This document shows positions 16,598-25,183 of a stretch of 64,000 nucleotides of DNA, in pieces. Position 1 is the first letter of the stretch, and each line of letters starts with the position of its first letter. This stretch comes from Oceanobacter antarcticus (GTDB lineage Bacteria; Pseudomonadota; Gammaproteobacteria; Pseudomonadales; Oceanobacteraceae). The notes beneath the pieces are model-generated. The model searched no databases. It was given only the letters and a program-made list of their open reading frames with translations, and had not been told where the DNA came from. Position numbers and translations under genes: made by a program. The stretch spans positions 40,072 through 104,071 of the forward strand of contig NZ_JBBKTX010000018.1 in assembly GCF_044962685.1 (NCBI RefSeq), written 5' to 3'.

Positions 16598-17248
16598 TCA
16601 CTTGTTGCCGGGAGTGGATTGGCCTTGCTTGCGCTCGGTAATGATGTTCAAAAACTTCACTCCGGCCATTTCAATGCTGTCGACAATCTCATTGGTTTTG
16701 GTCTGCAGATAAGTATGCAGCAACAACAGCGGAATCGCTGCCATCAAACCAAAAGCCGTGGTGTTCATAGCAACCGAAATACTTTGCGACAGCAGGGTGG
16801 CTTTTTCTGCTGGTGCGGCGTTGGCAACAGCGGTAAAGGCAGCAATCAGACCCATAATGGTTCCAAGCAGCCCCATCAGGGTGGCAATGTTCGCCAAAGT
16901 GGCGACGTACTGGGTGCGTTTTTCAAGCTGGGGGACCGCTTCCATCAGGCCTTCTTCAAGAGCGTATTCAATTTCTTCACGACGCTGGCTGCCTGGAATA
17001 CGGGCAATGGCGGCAGAGAAAATATCGCCCAGTTTGGTGCTGGATTCGTTGGCATAGTTCAGGGCTGCGCGCATATCACGGCTTTCCAGCATTGGCAGGA
17101 TTTCGTCAAAAGCCTTGCGGTTACTCGACTTTTCCTTGGTCAGGTAGAGCAAACGCTCCAGCGCAATGGCAATACCCACAGCCATGATTATGGCAATCGG
17201 GTACATAAATACGCCGCCTTCTTGAAAAAAACGTACGATGGAATCCAT
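16598..17248 (-). CDS. ExbB/TolQ/MotA-family proton channel protein
   Basis: A 216-residue inner-membrane protein with three helices: one near residues 13-32, then a pair around 115-140 and 155-185. The pair carries the family signature GLLGTIMGLIAAF and the T-rich segment ISVAMNTTAFGLMAAIPLLL. It would form the stator channel with the two ExbD proteins. In the Agl/Glt system this is AglR. It is the first gene of the exbB-exbD-exbD-tonB subgroup; 161 bp separate it from the preceding small gene at 17410, so an internal promoter is possible. Confidence 0.93.
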   Translation of the reverse strand: MDSIVRFFQEGGVFMYPIAIIMAVGIAIALERLLYLTKEKSSNRKAFDEILPMLESRDMRAALNYANESSTKLGDIFSAAIARIPGSQRREEIEYALEEGLMEAVPQLEKRTQYVATLANIATLMGLLGTIMGLIAAFTAVANAAPAEKATLLSQSISVAMNTTAFGLMAAIPLLLLHTYLQTKTNEIVDSIEMAGVKFLNIITERKQGQSTPGNK

Positions 17249-17409
17249 AGAATTTCCCCCAGATTTATTACGTGGTAGATAGTATTTTACTGTTAGCTTT
17301 CAAGCTGTTGTTGGTATTCAACAGCAGGAAAATTGCATTTAATCGACAACCGGCCATGCAGATACAGCTAATTTCACTGATTTGCCAGCCTTCGCGATCC
17401 TTGTGTGAA

Positions 17410-17706
17410 CTAATTCGCTTTCCTTTCCGTTGCCTGATTTCCGAAACCGTCTCTGAAACGTTTGGCATATTCAACTTCTAGCTGAAATTGTTTCGGTTGC
17501 AGCGGCTCGAAGCGTTTTTCCTCATAGCCATTGATAGGTTCGAACGGTATTTCCACGTCGGGTGGGCTTTTCCATGAAGTAATTGTCATGATGCCGGCGT
17601 CTTCCGTACTGCCAAGGATGGATATCCCTTCCAGTTGAATAACATCTGCTGCAATAGCGGTTACCGGAGAAAGCAAGGCCAGCAGTGCGAATAACCATGT
17701 TTTCAT
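17410..17706 (-). CDS. Small periplasmic protein of the trans-envelope cluster
   Basis: A 98-residue protein with a signal peptide (MKTWLFALLALLSPVTAIAA) and no recognised domain. The mature part is acidic with EGISILGSTEDAGIMTI, and it ends in a charged tail. Its start overlaps the stop of the upstream TPR lipoprotein by one base (TGATG), which argues for coordinated synthesis. The role is unknown; the context suggests an accessory component of the motor-linked complex. Confidence 0.7.
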   Translation of the reverse strand: MKTWLFALLALLSPVTAIAADVIQLEGISILGSTEDAGIMTITSWKSPPDVEIPFEPINGYEEKRFEPLQPKQFQLEVEYAKRFRDGFGNQATERKAN

Positions 17707-18458
17707 CAGGAGTCTCCTTCCAAATCTGCAGCAGCTGCAGGCTCTGGGTTGGTCTGCTGGGTTGGCGCTTCACTCGGCTGGCTGGCTGCTTCGGCGGCAG
17801 CTTCTTGTGCCTGGGTGTTTTTGATGCGCTTGTCGAGATCCTGTATCCAGATCGACAGTAACGGATCTTCTTTCTTGTTCAGCTGTTGTGCTGTGCGGTA
17901 TTGGAGCAACGCTTTCCCGTACTGCCTCATATAAAGATCGTACAAAATGCCCAGGTTATAATGCAGATCGGGGTTGGGCGCTGAGCACTGAATGGCTTTG
18001 GAGTAGCTTTGTTCTGCCAGGGTAAAATCCCCAAGTTCTCGTGCCACGGGCCCCATGGCCTGAAATGCAGGACAAAATTCGCTATTAAGTACCAAGGCCT
18101 GATCAATGCTGGATTTACTGCCTTCAAAATCCCCGGTCTGGTATTGGGATAAACCCAGATTGACCCAGACGCCCGGATAGTCCGGAAAACGCTCAGACAT
18201 GATGATCCAGTGCTTCAAAGCCTGGTCATAGCGTTTTGATTTGAGCAAAATCAGACCGTGTTTGAACAGCCCCTTGGTTTCTGCATCAAGGTCAGCATCA
18301 GCAGAGTCATCCGGCCCGGTTTCTGCTTCTGTCTCTGCAGCTAGTGGTTGTTGCGATTCTTCTGGTTGGTCGGCAGTATCGTCGCTGCCGCTCTTCATCA
18401 GCGAGCTACAGCCTGCCAGCGCCATCACCAAGAGAAAACTAGCGAATCTCACTAACAT
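17706..18458 (-). CDS. TPR lipoprotein of the trans-envelope cluster (GltE/AglT-like)
   Basis: A 250-residue lipoprotein: signal with lipobox ALAGC (Cys17), an acidic linker, then at least three tetratricopeptide repeats, including YDQALKHWIIMSERFPDYPG and FTLAEQSYSKAIQ, ending in an Ala/Pro/Gln-rich low-complexity tail. TPR lipoproteins form scaffold contacts between the inner-membrane motor and the outer membrane; GltE (AglT) of Myxococcus has this architecture. It overlaps the large TPR gene by 20 nt. The family link to GltE is by architecture and context, not by alignment. Confidence 0.78.
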   Translation of the reverse strand: MLVRFASFLLVMALAGCSSLMKSGSDDTADQPEESQQPLAAETEAETGPDDSADADLDAETKGLFKHGLILLKSKRYDQALKHWIIMSERFPDYPGVWVNLGLSQYQTGDFEGSKSSIDQALVLNSEFCPAFQAMGPVARELGDFTLAEQSYSKAIQCSAPNPDLHYNLGILYDLYMRQYGKALLQYRTAQQLNKKEDPLLSIWIQDLDKRIKNTQAQEAAAEAASQPSEAPTQQTNPEPAAAADLEGDS

Positions 18459-21270
18459 AGCTCAATGCCTTTTCGTCCTTACGGTATTGGGTCGGTGCCA
18501 GGTCAGCCATGACATCGAAGCTCTTTTTAATCCACTCATCGTAAATACCGTCGTAGGTACGATTGATGTTTTTCATCTGTACGTCCATCGCGGCCTGTTC
18601 AAACGGGTATGCCTGGTCTTCAAGCAGGAACTGGTATTCCTCGAGTTCCAGCTCATCCAGTCCTTTGGGTCGTTCTGAGTCCAAAAGCGCCTTGCTCAGC
18701 TGGGTATAGAGTTGACCAATGCGATAGGTCGAGGAGGTGGTAAATTCGAGCACGCCCATCTCGACGGATTGGGTATACAACTCCTGAGCTTCTTGCATGG
18801 CCTTGTTCTTGATCGGAATACTCTTGTTGAGTGGCAAGGTCAGCGGCAGACTCTCGTATTTCAATCGTGAAAATTCTGCCAGTTCGTAGGATGCACCCGC
18901 AGCCAGGTATTTTGATCGTTCGGTTTGCTTGTCCCCGGCATTGGCATTCAGGGTAATAACCTTGTCGAGCCAGTAGCGGCGCTTGTCTTCGTCCTTTTCA
19001 CTTCCTTCCATGCCATACAGTTGCTCCAGCTTGTAGTGGGCTTCGATGGCGGGGTCGAAAGGTTCAGAGTAGTTGTTGGCATAGCGCTTGAACATGACGA
19101 TGGCACTGCCAATGTCACCGGCTTTTTCATAATATTCACCGGATTGGAAGCAGGCGATGCGTTGTTCTTTCTTGTCTTTGGAGGTGCGCCATACATCTGC
19201 CAGAGCATTGGCTGCCGTCGCCCATTTTTCCTGCTTTTCATAGGTGAAAATCAGCTTGGTGGGAATATCTTGGCTGAGCTTGTGTTTGGGATATTTACGC
19301 TGGAATGCTTTCAGCGCTTTTTCTGCCCCGGCATAGTCCTCTACTTCAAACAGCATGGTGGCGGCATCGTATTCGGCAATGATGGAGTTTTCGCTGCCAG
19401 GAGTGACGTCGCCAATACGATTCCAGCTGGCGGCGGCCAACTCGTAGTCACCGGCTTCGCGGGCCTGCTCACCTTGTTTGTAGATAGATGCCGCCAGTTT
19501 TTCGCGAATATCCTTACGGGTCTTGCCATCAATCTTGTTGTATTTCAGTGCTTGCTGAAACGCTTCTTCTGCTTCGGTGTAATATCCCAGTTCAAATGCG
19601 GAGTGTCCTCGAACCAGTGCAGCACCATAGCGATGTTTGTCTGACAGATTATCCTGAATACCCCAGGCCATGCGGGAAACGGACAGCGCTTCTTCATGGT
19701 TTTTGTCCGCCAGGAACAGCTCGGAAGTACTTACCAGAACCTTGCCACGCTCTTCATGCTCGGGGAAGGTATTGATAAAGCGCATGGAGTTTTCAGCACT
19801 TTGCTGACGCCATTCTGCGGCTTCATCTTCGTTGGTTGGTTTGTATTTGCTATAAGCCAATACCGTTGCATAGGCAGCCTCCGAGGCTCGCGGATGATCG
19901 GGGTATTGATAAGCTACGATTTCGTAATGATCACGGGCTTGCTTGTAGTTGCCGAGTTCGTAGGCGATCTCTGCCAGCAAGAAATGCGCTTCAGCGGCAT
20001 CGGCGGCATCCGGGACACTGCGTAAATAAATGTCGTACCACTTCGCCGCTTCGGCATAACGCGCTGCTTTTTCTGCACTGTCTTTGGTCTGTTGTGCCCA
20101 GCCATGATTAAACTTGGCTAAATCCATAATATAGCCAGCGAGGGGTTCGCGAATGGTGGCGTGTACTTCTTCACCATGGTTGGCCCAGTACTCACTGTCG
20201 ATACCGAAACGGTCTATATAGTCTGCTTCGCTTTGACGTTGCAGTACGGGGTAGCCTGCGGCAGCGTATTGATCAACCATACGCTGGTAATAAACCGGTG
20301 CCCGGTCGCTGTCAGGATAACGCTCGACATAGGCAGCCAGCGTCGATGCGCCACTCTGATAGTATTTTTGCTCGTAGTAGAAGTCAGCCAGGCGGTCGTA
20401 AATCAGGTATTCGTAGTGGCGACGACCATAGAGATCAAAGAATTCGCCGATCTCTTCCCATTCACCACGGTAACTGAAAGCGACCGCCATGGTGTAAACG
20501 CTGTCCTTGAGGATTTCAAGGTTGGCACCACTGGCGTTATCAATCGCACTCTGGGTTGGATAGTCTTCGTCGATCAGCCGAGCAAACGCCAGCAGGCTGT
20601 CATCGTAACGGCTTTGTTTAAACAGCGACCAACCCAGCATGTAGCCAGCATTGCTATAGTATTTATTGCCAATACGACCATGTTTTACCAGGCGCTGGAA
20701 CGATTGTTCTGCCGCAACATAGTCGCTCATGGCATAACGCAGTTCACCAAGGCGGAATTCGGCATCGAGATAATAGAGGGAGTCCGGGTGGCGTTCGACC
20801 AGCTGTTCAAGAACCCTGGCGGTTTCTTCCGGCTCTGCTGCGATGTTGTAAGCCTTGGCCAGCTGATAGAGGATTTCATCATTGCTGGCGTTGTCTGGAT
20901 GATCGGCCAGTAATGCTTCGAAATCACGAATGGAGGCGGCAAGCACCTCTGGATCAACGGCTTCTTCTTCATCGGAAGTAAAGCTGTCGCCGGTCCAGGC
21001 TGCTTCTTGCTCGTTCAGGCGCAGCGCAGCAATACGGCGGGAAGCCAGCATTGCGTATTGGTGGTGATCTGCGACTTCAATGTAAGCCCGATAACGTGCC
21101 ACGACGTCTTCATTGGTGACAATCAGTGGCTCATTGGAAGGCGCTTTCAGTCCGTAGTATGTGAGATCCGATATGGTGCCAGCCTGGTGTGGTTGTACCT
21201 GGGCGCAGCCAGCAGTTACAAGCAGACAGGACACGACAGAGGACCATATCAGTGAGCGCCGGTCATTCAT
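18439..21270 (-). CDS. Large TPR lipoprotein of the trans-envelope cluster (GltD-like)
   Basis: A 943-residue protein with a lipoprotein signal (lipobox VTAGC, Cys22) and many tetratricopeptide-type repeats along most of its length, for example YQLAKAYNIAAEPEETARVL, FLLAEIAYELGNYKQARDHY and AALVRGHSAFELGYYTEAEE. I start it at the ATG at 21270, which gives a proper lipobox and overlaps the upstream gene by 8 nt; the open frame upstream is inside that gene. Such a large TPR solenoid in an ExbB/ExbD cluster matches GltD (AgnA) of the Myxococcus machine in size class and fold. The next gene overlaps its end by 20 nt. Confidence 0.8.
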   Translation of the reverse strand: MNDRRSLIWSSVVSCLLVTAGCAQVQPHQAGTISDLTYYGLKAPSNEPLIVTNEDVVARYRAYIEVADHHQYAMLASRRIAALRLNEQEAAWTGDSFTSDEEEAVDPEVLAASIRDFEALLADHPDNASNDEILYQLAKAYNIAAEPEETARVLEQLVERHPDSLYYLDAEFRLGELRYAMSDYVAAEQSFQRLVKHGRIGNKYYSNAGYMLGWSLFKQSRYDDSLLAFARLIDEDYPTQSAIDNASGANLEILKDSVYTMAVAFSYRGEWEEIGEFFDLYGRRHYEYLIYDRLADFYYEQKYYQSGASTLAAYVERYPDSDRAPVYYQRMVDQYAAAGYPVLQRQSEADYIDRFGIDSEYWANHGEEVHATIREPLAGYIMDLAKFNHGWAQQTKDSAEKAARYAEAAKWYDIYLRSVPDAADAAEAHFLLAEIAYELGNYKQARDHYEIVAYQYPDHPRASEAAYATVLAYSKYKPTNEDEAAEWRQQSAENSMRFINTFPEHEERGKVLVSTSELFLADKNHEEALSVSRMAWGIQDNLSDKHRYGAALVRGHSAFELGYYTEAEEAFQQALKYNKIDGKTRKDIREKLAASIYKQGEQAREAGDYELAAASWNRIGDVTPGSENSIIAEYDAATMLFEVEDYAGAEKALKAFQRKYPKHKLSQDIPTKLIFTYEKQEKWATAANALADVWRTSKDKKEQRIACFQSGEYYEKAGDIGSAIVMFKRYANNYSEPFDPAIEAHYKLEQLYGMEGSEKDEDKRRYWLDKVITLNANAGDKQTERSKYLAAGASYELAEFSRLKYESLPLTLPLNKSIPIKNKAMQEAQELYTQSVEMGVLEFTTSSTYRIGQLYTQLSKALLDSERPKGLDELELEEYQFLLEDQAYPFEQAAMDVQMKNINRTYDGIYDEWIKKSFDVMADLAPTQYRKDEKALSYVSEIR

Positions 21271-23197
21271 ATTCACCCAGGCCTCCGCTGTTGGTGTTGC
21301 GACGCAGCTCGTTGTCGTAAAGTCGGGCAATAGACAGGCGAGTGGTCGCGAGGTAATCCTTGAGTCGGTCTTTCAACATGCCGATATGGCTCTGAGCAAC
21401 GGTGACAATTTGCTGCTGCTGTTTGGTGTGAAGTGCTGTCAGTGTTTGTTCCAGCTGGCTGAGTTTGCTGGCGGCGGCTTCGATGGTTGCCAGGTGCGCT
21501 TCCGAGCGGGCGTAAAAGGTGCCCACCTGTTCCAGTAATCCACTGACATTGGTCAGCTGAGTGTTTACGTCCTGATATTGCTGCTGCAAGAGAAGCTGCT
21601 GTTTTTTGAGTGTCCATGCCCTTTGCGGTAAAGACTTGCTCAGTTGCCACTGGGAGATGCCTTGCAGGAGCGCGGCCTGCTCACGGGTATCTTGTTCCAT
21701 GGGCGTTTCACCACTGGACTCATTGGCAATAGCGACCAGTTTATTCAGCTGCAGTAACTCTGATTCATTGGCAAAACCAAACGCCTGGCGCCGCTGTTCC
21801 TGAATGCGCTGGTCGATCAGTGTGATCTGTTGTTGCAGCTGCCTGCTGCTGCTTTCTACTTGCTCCAGTCTGCCGGACTGTACGACCTGCACATAAGCCG
21901 CCAGATTGGCGAGCTTTTCAGCCTGTGCGAGAGACAGCTGTTGTTGTTGCCGTTGAACCCAGTCCAGCATGCTGCGAATGTCCAGCAGGCGCTGCTGCTC
22001 CTGGATGAAGGCGCTGGTACTGAGCAGTCCTTCAAGGTTACGGCTGGTGGGCGATTCGGTGACGCCCTGAGGGTCAGCACTGAGTATATTGTCAGAGGTT
22101 GCCGACTGACGAGTTTCCCAACGCGTTACCCACTGAAGTAAGGTTACCGGATTGTCGAGATTATTGAGTTGCTCAAGTGCCAACGTCATACGGTTTTCTG
22201 TGTATTCGTAGACGGGCAGGGAGGGCACCCCACCATTCATTAGTTCGGCAAGGTAGGATGTTGCCATCAATGATTCGAGTGCATGAATGTCCAGCAGGGG
22301 GAAGTGCTCCTGCAATACCCGCCAAGGCTGTAAGGCCTGGTCGTATTGCCAGCGCTTTGACAATGCCCAGCCATATTGCAGCAATGCATCGGAGGTGTAG
22401 GGACCATCCTTGGATACCAGCCGCAAATAACCAATGGCTTCGTCATAATGCTTGTTGCGTAACTCGTATTTTCCCGCCGTTAAGCGGAAGCGATCATTCA
22501 GCGCAGTTTGCTGTTCATTTTCCGGATCATCGACCAGAAAATCGGACACCCACTGCCGCAAGTCGTCAGCAGATATTCCCTGACGCATTTTTGTCAGCAT
22601 CAGGTTATAACCGGCAAACCGGTACCAGTTGCTATCCTCATCAATCTGACTAAAAGCCTCTTCAGCTTGCTGGGTCTGATCTCGATTAGCGTATGAGGTG
22701 GTGGCTATAAAGGCTGCTTCGGCTTCATCTGCCGGGTTCAGCAAAGCGTCGCTGGCCATCGCCTTGCTGACCAGTTGGCCCGCTTGCAACCAGTTACTCC
22801 GGTCGGAGGCGTTACGGGCCAGCATGAACCAGGTATTTCCCATTCCTGGTGAATGACTGAGTGACGGATCACGGAGCAATGCACTGGCGTAAGAATCCAT
22901 GCCCAGGTCTGACAACCCAGCGGGTAATGTATACATGATGTCCATATCGGCGAGCGTTGGTTCTGCGTCACTGTCTGACATGGCAACCAGAGGGTTGCTG
23001 GTCAGATAGTGGAAAAAATACACACGCTTGCCCAGCTCGTGATTCAGCACATCGATCGGGGTTTTCAGTACCGGAGCTGTGGCACTTAGCGCAGAAACAA
23101 GGCTGTTATCTGACGCCGTAGGCTGCGCTGCACAGGTAGTACTGCTTACCCAAGCGGTAGCCGCTACGGCCAGAGCGAGTAATCCTGACTTTTGCAT
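21263..23197 (-). CDS. Secreted TPR and coiled-coil protein of the trans-envelope cluster
   Basis: A 644-residue periplasmic protein with a signal peptide ending near TTCAAQ. The first half has weak TPR-like units (for example DEAIGYLRLVSKDGPYTSDA and YDQALQPWRVLQEHFPL); the second half, from about residue 390, is glutamine-rich and predicted by eye to be coiled coil (QRQQQQLSLAQAEKLANLAA and QQLQQQITLIDQRIQEQ). No enzyme motif is present. It starts 3 bp downstream of the preceding gene's stop and overlaps the next gene by 8 nt. It is probably a structural part of the same complex. Confidence 0.72.
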   Translation of the reverse strand: MQKSGLLALAVAATAWVSSTTCAAQPTASDNSLVSALSATAPVLKTPIDVLNHELGKRVYFFHYLTSNPLVAMSDSDAEPTLADMDIMYTLPAGLSDLGMDSYASALLRDPSLSHSPGMGNTWFMLARNASDRSNWLQAGQLVSKAMASDALLNPADEAEAAFIATTSYANRDQTQQAEEAFSQIDEDSNWYRFAGYNLMLTKMRQGISADDLRQWVSDFLVDDPENEQQTALNDRFRLTAGKYELRNKHYDEAIGYLRLVSKDGPYTSDALLQYGWALSKRWQYDQALQPWRVLQEHFPLLDIHALESLMATSYLAELMNGGVPSLPVYEYTENRMTLALEQLNNLDNPVTLLQWVTRWETRQSATSDNILSADPQGVTESPTSRNLEGLLSTSAFIQEQQRLLDIRSMLDWVQRQQQQLSLAQAEKLANLAAYVQVVQSGRLEQVESSSRQLQQQITLIDQRIQEQRRQAFGFANESELLQLNKLVAIANESSGETPMEQDTREQAALLQGISQWQLSKSLPQRAWTLKKQQLLLQQQYQDVNTQLTNVSGLLEQVGTFYARSEAHLATIEAAASKLSQLEQTLTALHTKQQQQIVTVAQSHIGMLKDRLKDYLATTRLSIARLYDNELRRNTNSGGLGEYE

Positions 23198-23200
23198 GAC

Positions 23201-23707
23201 TTACCAAGCCTTCAGAGTAGCAACTGCGCTGCGTTGGGCTGTGTTGTCCGTAATAGAAAGCAAGAGTTTGAGATGATTGCCGTTTTTACGGAAAACCCCC
23301 TCATAGACCAGATCACGAACACGCTTGTTTTCGTCACGTCCACGCACGACAACTTTCAACAGGTGATTACCGGGCGCCACTTCAAGGTCGGCCAGCGGTT
23401 GGACAGCACCAAACTGAAGGGCCTGGATTTCTTTTTCGGTATAAAGATAGTTAATGGGAGTAATACCATTGCCAGACACTGTGATTGACATGGGGGTAAA
23501 GAATTTACCGTTACTGAGTGCCAAATACAGTGACGCCTTGGTACTAATCGGGCTGATCAGTTGCTTTTCGATGGCGGAGAGCTCGCTGCTCAACTCAATC
23601 ACCGAGCGTTTGGCTGAATCGATTTCAAGCTGAATGTCTTCTGGGGTCGCTGCCACGGCTTGGAAAATACCGAAGAACCATAGCATCCCTGCAACTAAAA
23701 ACTTCAT
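23201..23707 (-). CDS. Small secreted protein of the trans-envelope cluster
   Basis: A 168-residue protein with a signal peptide (MKFLVAGMLWFFGIFQAVAA), a short helical or coiled region (residues about 25-50, DIQLEIDSAKRSVIELSSEL) and a beta-rich remainder with PGNHLLKVVVRGRDENKRV, reminiscent of PEGA-like or Ig-like domains. The ATG at 23707 follows GAGG at good spacing and is preferred over a GTG two codons upstream. Function unknown; it is tightly packed between the Trx-like gene and the large secreted protein. Confidence 0.68.
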   Translation of the reverse strand: MKFLVAGMLWFFGIFQAVAATPEDIQLEIDSAKRSVIELSSELSAIEKQLISPISTKASLYLALSNGKFFTPMSITVSGNGITPINYLYTEKEIQALQFGAVQPLADLEVAPGNHLLKVVVRGRDENKRVRDLVYEGVFRKNGNHLKLLLSITDNTAQRSAVATLKAW

Positions 23708-23717
23708 AACCACCTCA

Positions 23718-24236
23718 TCAACGTTGATGTACTACGCCGTCCCCGGATAACCAGTGACTCAGGGCACGGCGAGTGAATTCCATATTTCTGAAAAGGCTAC
23801 CTGCGTACAGGTAATCCAGTGTTCCGTCAGGGCTAACCAGCATTACGGCGGGCAATGGGTTGATTTGCCATGCCCTGGTCAGTTTCTGGTTGTATGCCAG
23901 TAAAGGCAGACTTGTATGGGGGGCATCCTTGACCAATCGATCATCTGTATCCCATATCACCCAGGTAACCAGGCCGTTTTTGCTGTACTGACGTGCCAGT
24001 TGCTCATACTGCTCCAGTGCTTCCTGGCATTGGTGACATGCGCCGACCCAAATTAGCATTACCGGCTTGCCGCGCTGCTCATTCAAGCTTTTTGCGTAGC
24101 CGCCCATGACCGGAGGAAGCGCTAACTCGGCCAGCGTGTCTCCAATCGACAGTTTGCTCGAGGCTGTGTCAGCAACGGAAAAACTGGCGATCAGAGCGGC
24201 CAGGACTAGTAGTAAAATCCGACTGCTATGCTCCAT
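23718..24236 (-). CDS. TlpA/peroxiredoxin-like thioredoxin-fold protein
   Basis: A 172-residue exported protein: signal or anchor segment at the N-terminus, then a thioredoxin fold with the active-site motif GACHQC (Cys67, Cys70) and the cis-proline region NPLPAVMLVSPDG. TlpA-like proteins are periplasmic thiol reductants or disulfide handlers. Its presence inside the cluster suggests a role in folding a cysteine-containing component, for example the C-terminal domain of the TonB-like protein, which has two cysteines; that is inference. Its start overlaps the upstream gene by 31 nt. Confidence 0.82.
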   Translation of the reverse strand: MEHSSRILLLVLAALIASFSVADTASSKLSIGDTLAELALPPVMGGYAKSLNEQRGKPVMLIWVGACHQCQEALEQYEQLARQYSKNGLVTWVIWDTDDRLVKDAPHTSLPLLAYNQKLTRAWQINPLPAVMLVSPDGTLDYLYAGSLFRNMEFTRRALSHWLSGDGVVHQR

Positions 24237-25183
24237 TGCAGACCTCGGTGCGAACCTTCTTGGTTGAGTACTTCGTCATCGACGTGGTAGTAGCGGGTAT
24301 CGGTACCAATCCAGTAGTCGCCCATCATCACCTGAAGGGATGTCCCTACGCCGAGGTACATACCATGGCTACTGCCAGTGAACTGTTCACCGATAACGCC
24401 ATCCACGTTCAACTGCCATGGCAGAAACGTCTCGCCATCAATACTGGTAATACCCTTGAGCAGTGAATAGCCGATCCCGGCGGTAATGACACGGAAGGCT
24501 GCATGCTCCTTCAATTCGGTATTACCGTTATCATCCTTGATGGTCTGGTTGCCAAACGAGGTCAGGCCCAAATCGATACTGGCCAGGGCATCCAAACGGT
24601 CGGTCAGGTGATAGCGGACGGAGCCGCCAAACAACAGACTGTCGCCATATTCCGCCGACGTTTGCTGACCCAGCGACATGCCAATCAGAGCTTTCTGTTC
24701 AGGAATACCATCGGAAAAATCAAATGTGCGGGGGATTGGTTCAAAGATCTCTGCCGTTCGGGGAACCGCAGATACACCAACGAGAGGGAGCAATCCTTGC
24801 ATCACACTGGCTCCGTCCAGAGCCGAGCTGGTATTGACGGCTACTTCGTCTGCCATATAGCTCTTTTCGGTGCCCATTTGCGCCATTCGGGACAACAGTT
24901 TTTCCATCATCGCCGGGTTGTCAAAGGCAGACGATGCCGGAGGCGTTTCCTTTTGAACCATGTGCAACAGCTTTTCGAGCACTTTCGGATCGTTCAGAGC
25001 CTCGGCATTGCCCGGAGCCAGTTTGGCGTCAGATTTGGCCTTGTCGGCGACCATACCCAGCAGCTTTTGCAATACGGCAGGGTCGTCAAAGGTCGATGGA
25101 GAAGTCTCGGCAGCTGCAATTGACGACGCTGCCAGGAGGAAACCCAGTGCAAGACTGGATCTTTTCAGAAACGAATTTTCCAT
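24206..25183 (-). CDS. Probable outer-membrane beta-barrel with four N-terminal repeats
   Basis: A 325-residue protein with a signal peptide (cleavage near SIAAA-E). Four short repeats follow at residues 32-45, 63-76, 87-100 and 122-135: FDDPAVLQKLLGMV, LNDPKVLEKLLHMV, FDNPAMMEKLLSRM and the degenerate LDGASVMQGLLPLV. From about residue 160 the chain alternates polar and aromatic residues (GGSVRYHLTDRLDALASIDL, then MYLGVGTSLQVMMGDYWIGT) and ends in FYY, as expected of an outer-membrane beta-barrel. It overlaps its neighbours by 19 and 31 nt. Myxococcus Glt and Nfs systems also include small beta-barrels. Confidence 0.72.
   Translation of the reverse strand: MENSFLKRSSLALGFLLAASSIAAAETSPSTFDDPAVLQKLLGMVADKAKSDAKLAPGNAEALNDPKVLEKLLHMVQKETPPASSAFDNPAMMEKLLSRMAQMGTEKSYMADEVAVNTSSALDGASVMQGLLPLVGVSAVPRTAEIFEPIPRTFDFSDGIPEQKALIGMSLGQQTSAEYGDSLLFGGSVRYHLTDRLDALASIDLGLTSFGNQTIKDDNGNTELKEHAAFRVITAGIGYSLLKGITSIDGETFLPWQLNVDGVIGEQFTGSSHGMYLGVGTSLQVMMGDYWIGTDTRYYHVDDEVLNQEGSHRGLQWSIAVGFYY

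Noticed and set aside
14637..17248. The exbB-exbD-exbD-tonB set as an ordinary siderophore TonB2 system
   Set aside because: Classical TonB2 loci encode one ExbD, a TonB with a YP motif and usually a TtpC; here there are two ExbD copies, an AgmX/PglI-type tail and no TonB-dependent receptor.
18925..20913. Several long plus-strand frames
   Set aside because: All lie antisense to the large TPR lipoprotein, which has a signal peptide and repeat structure.
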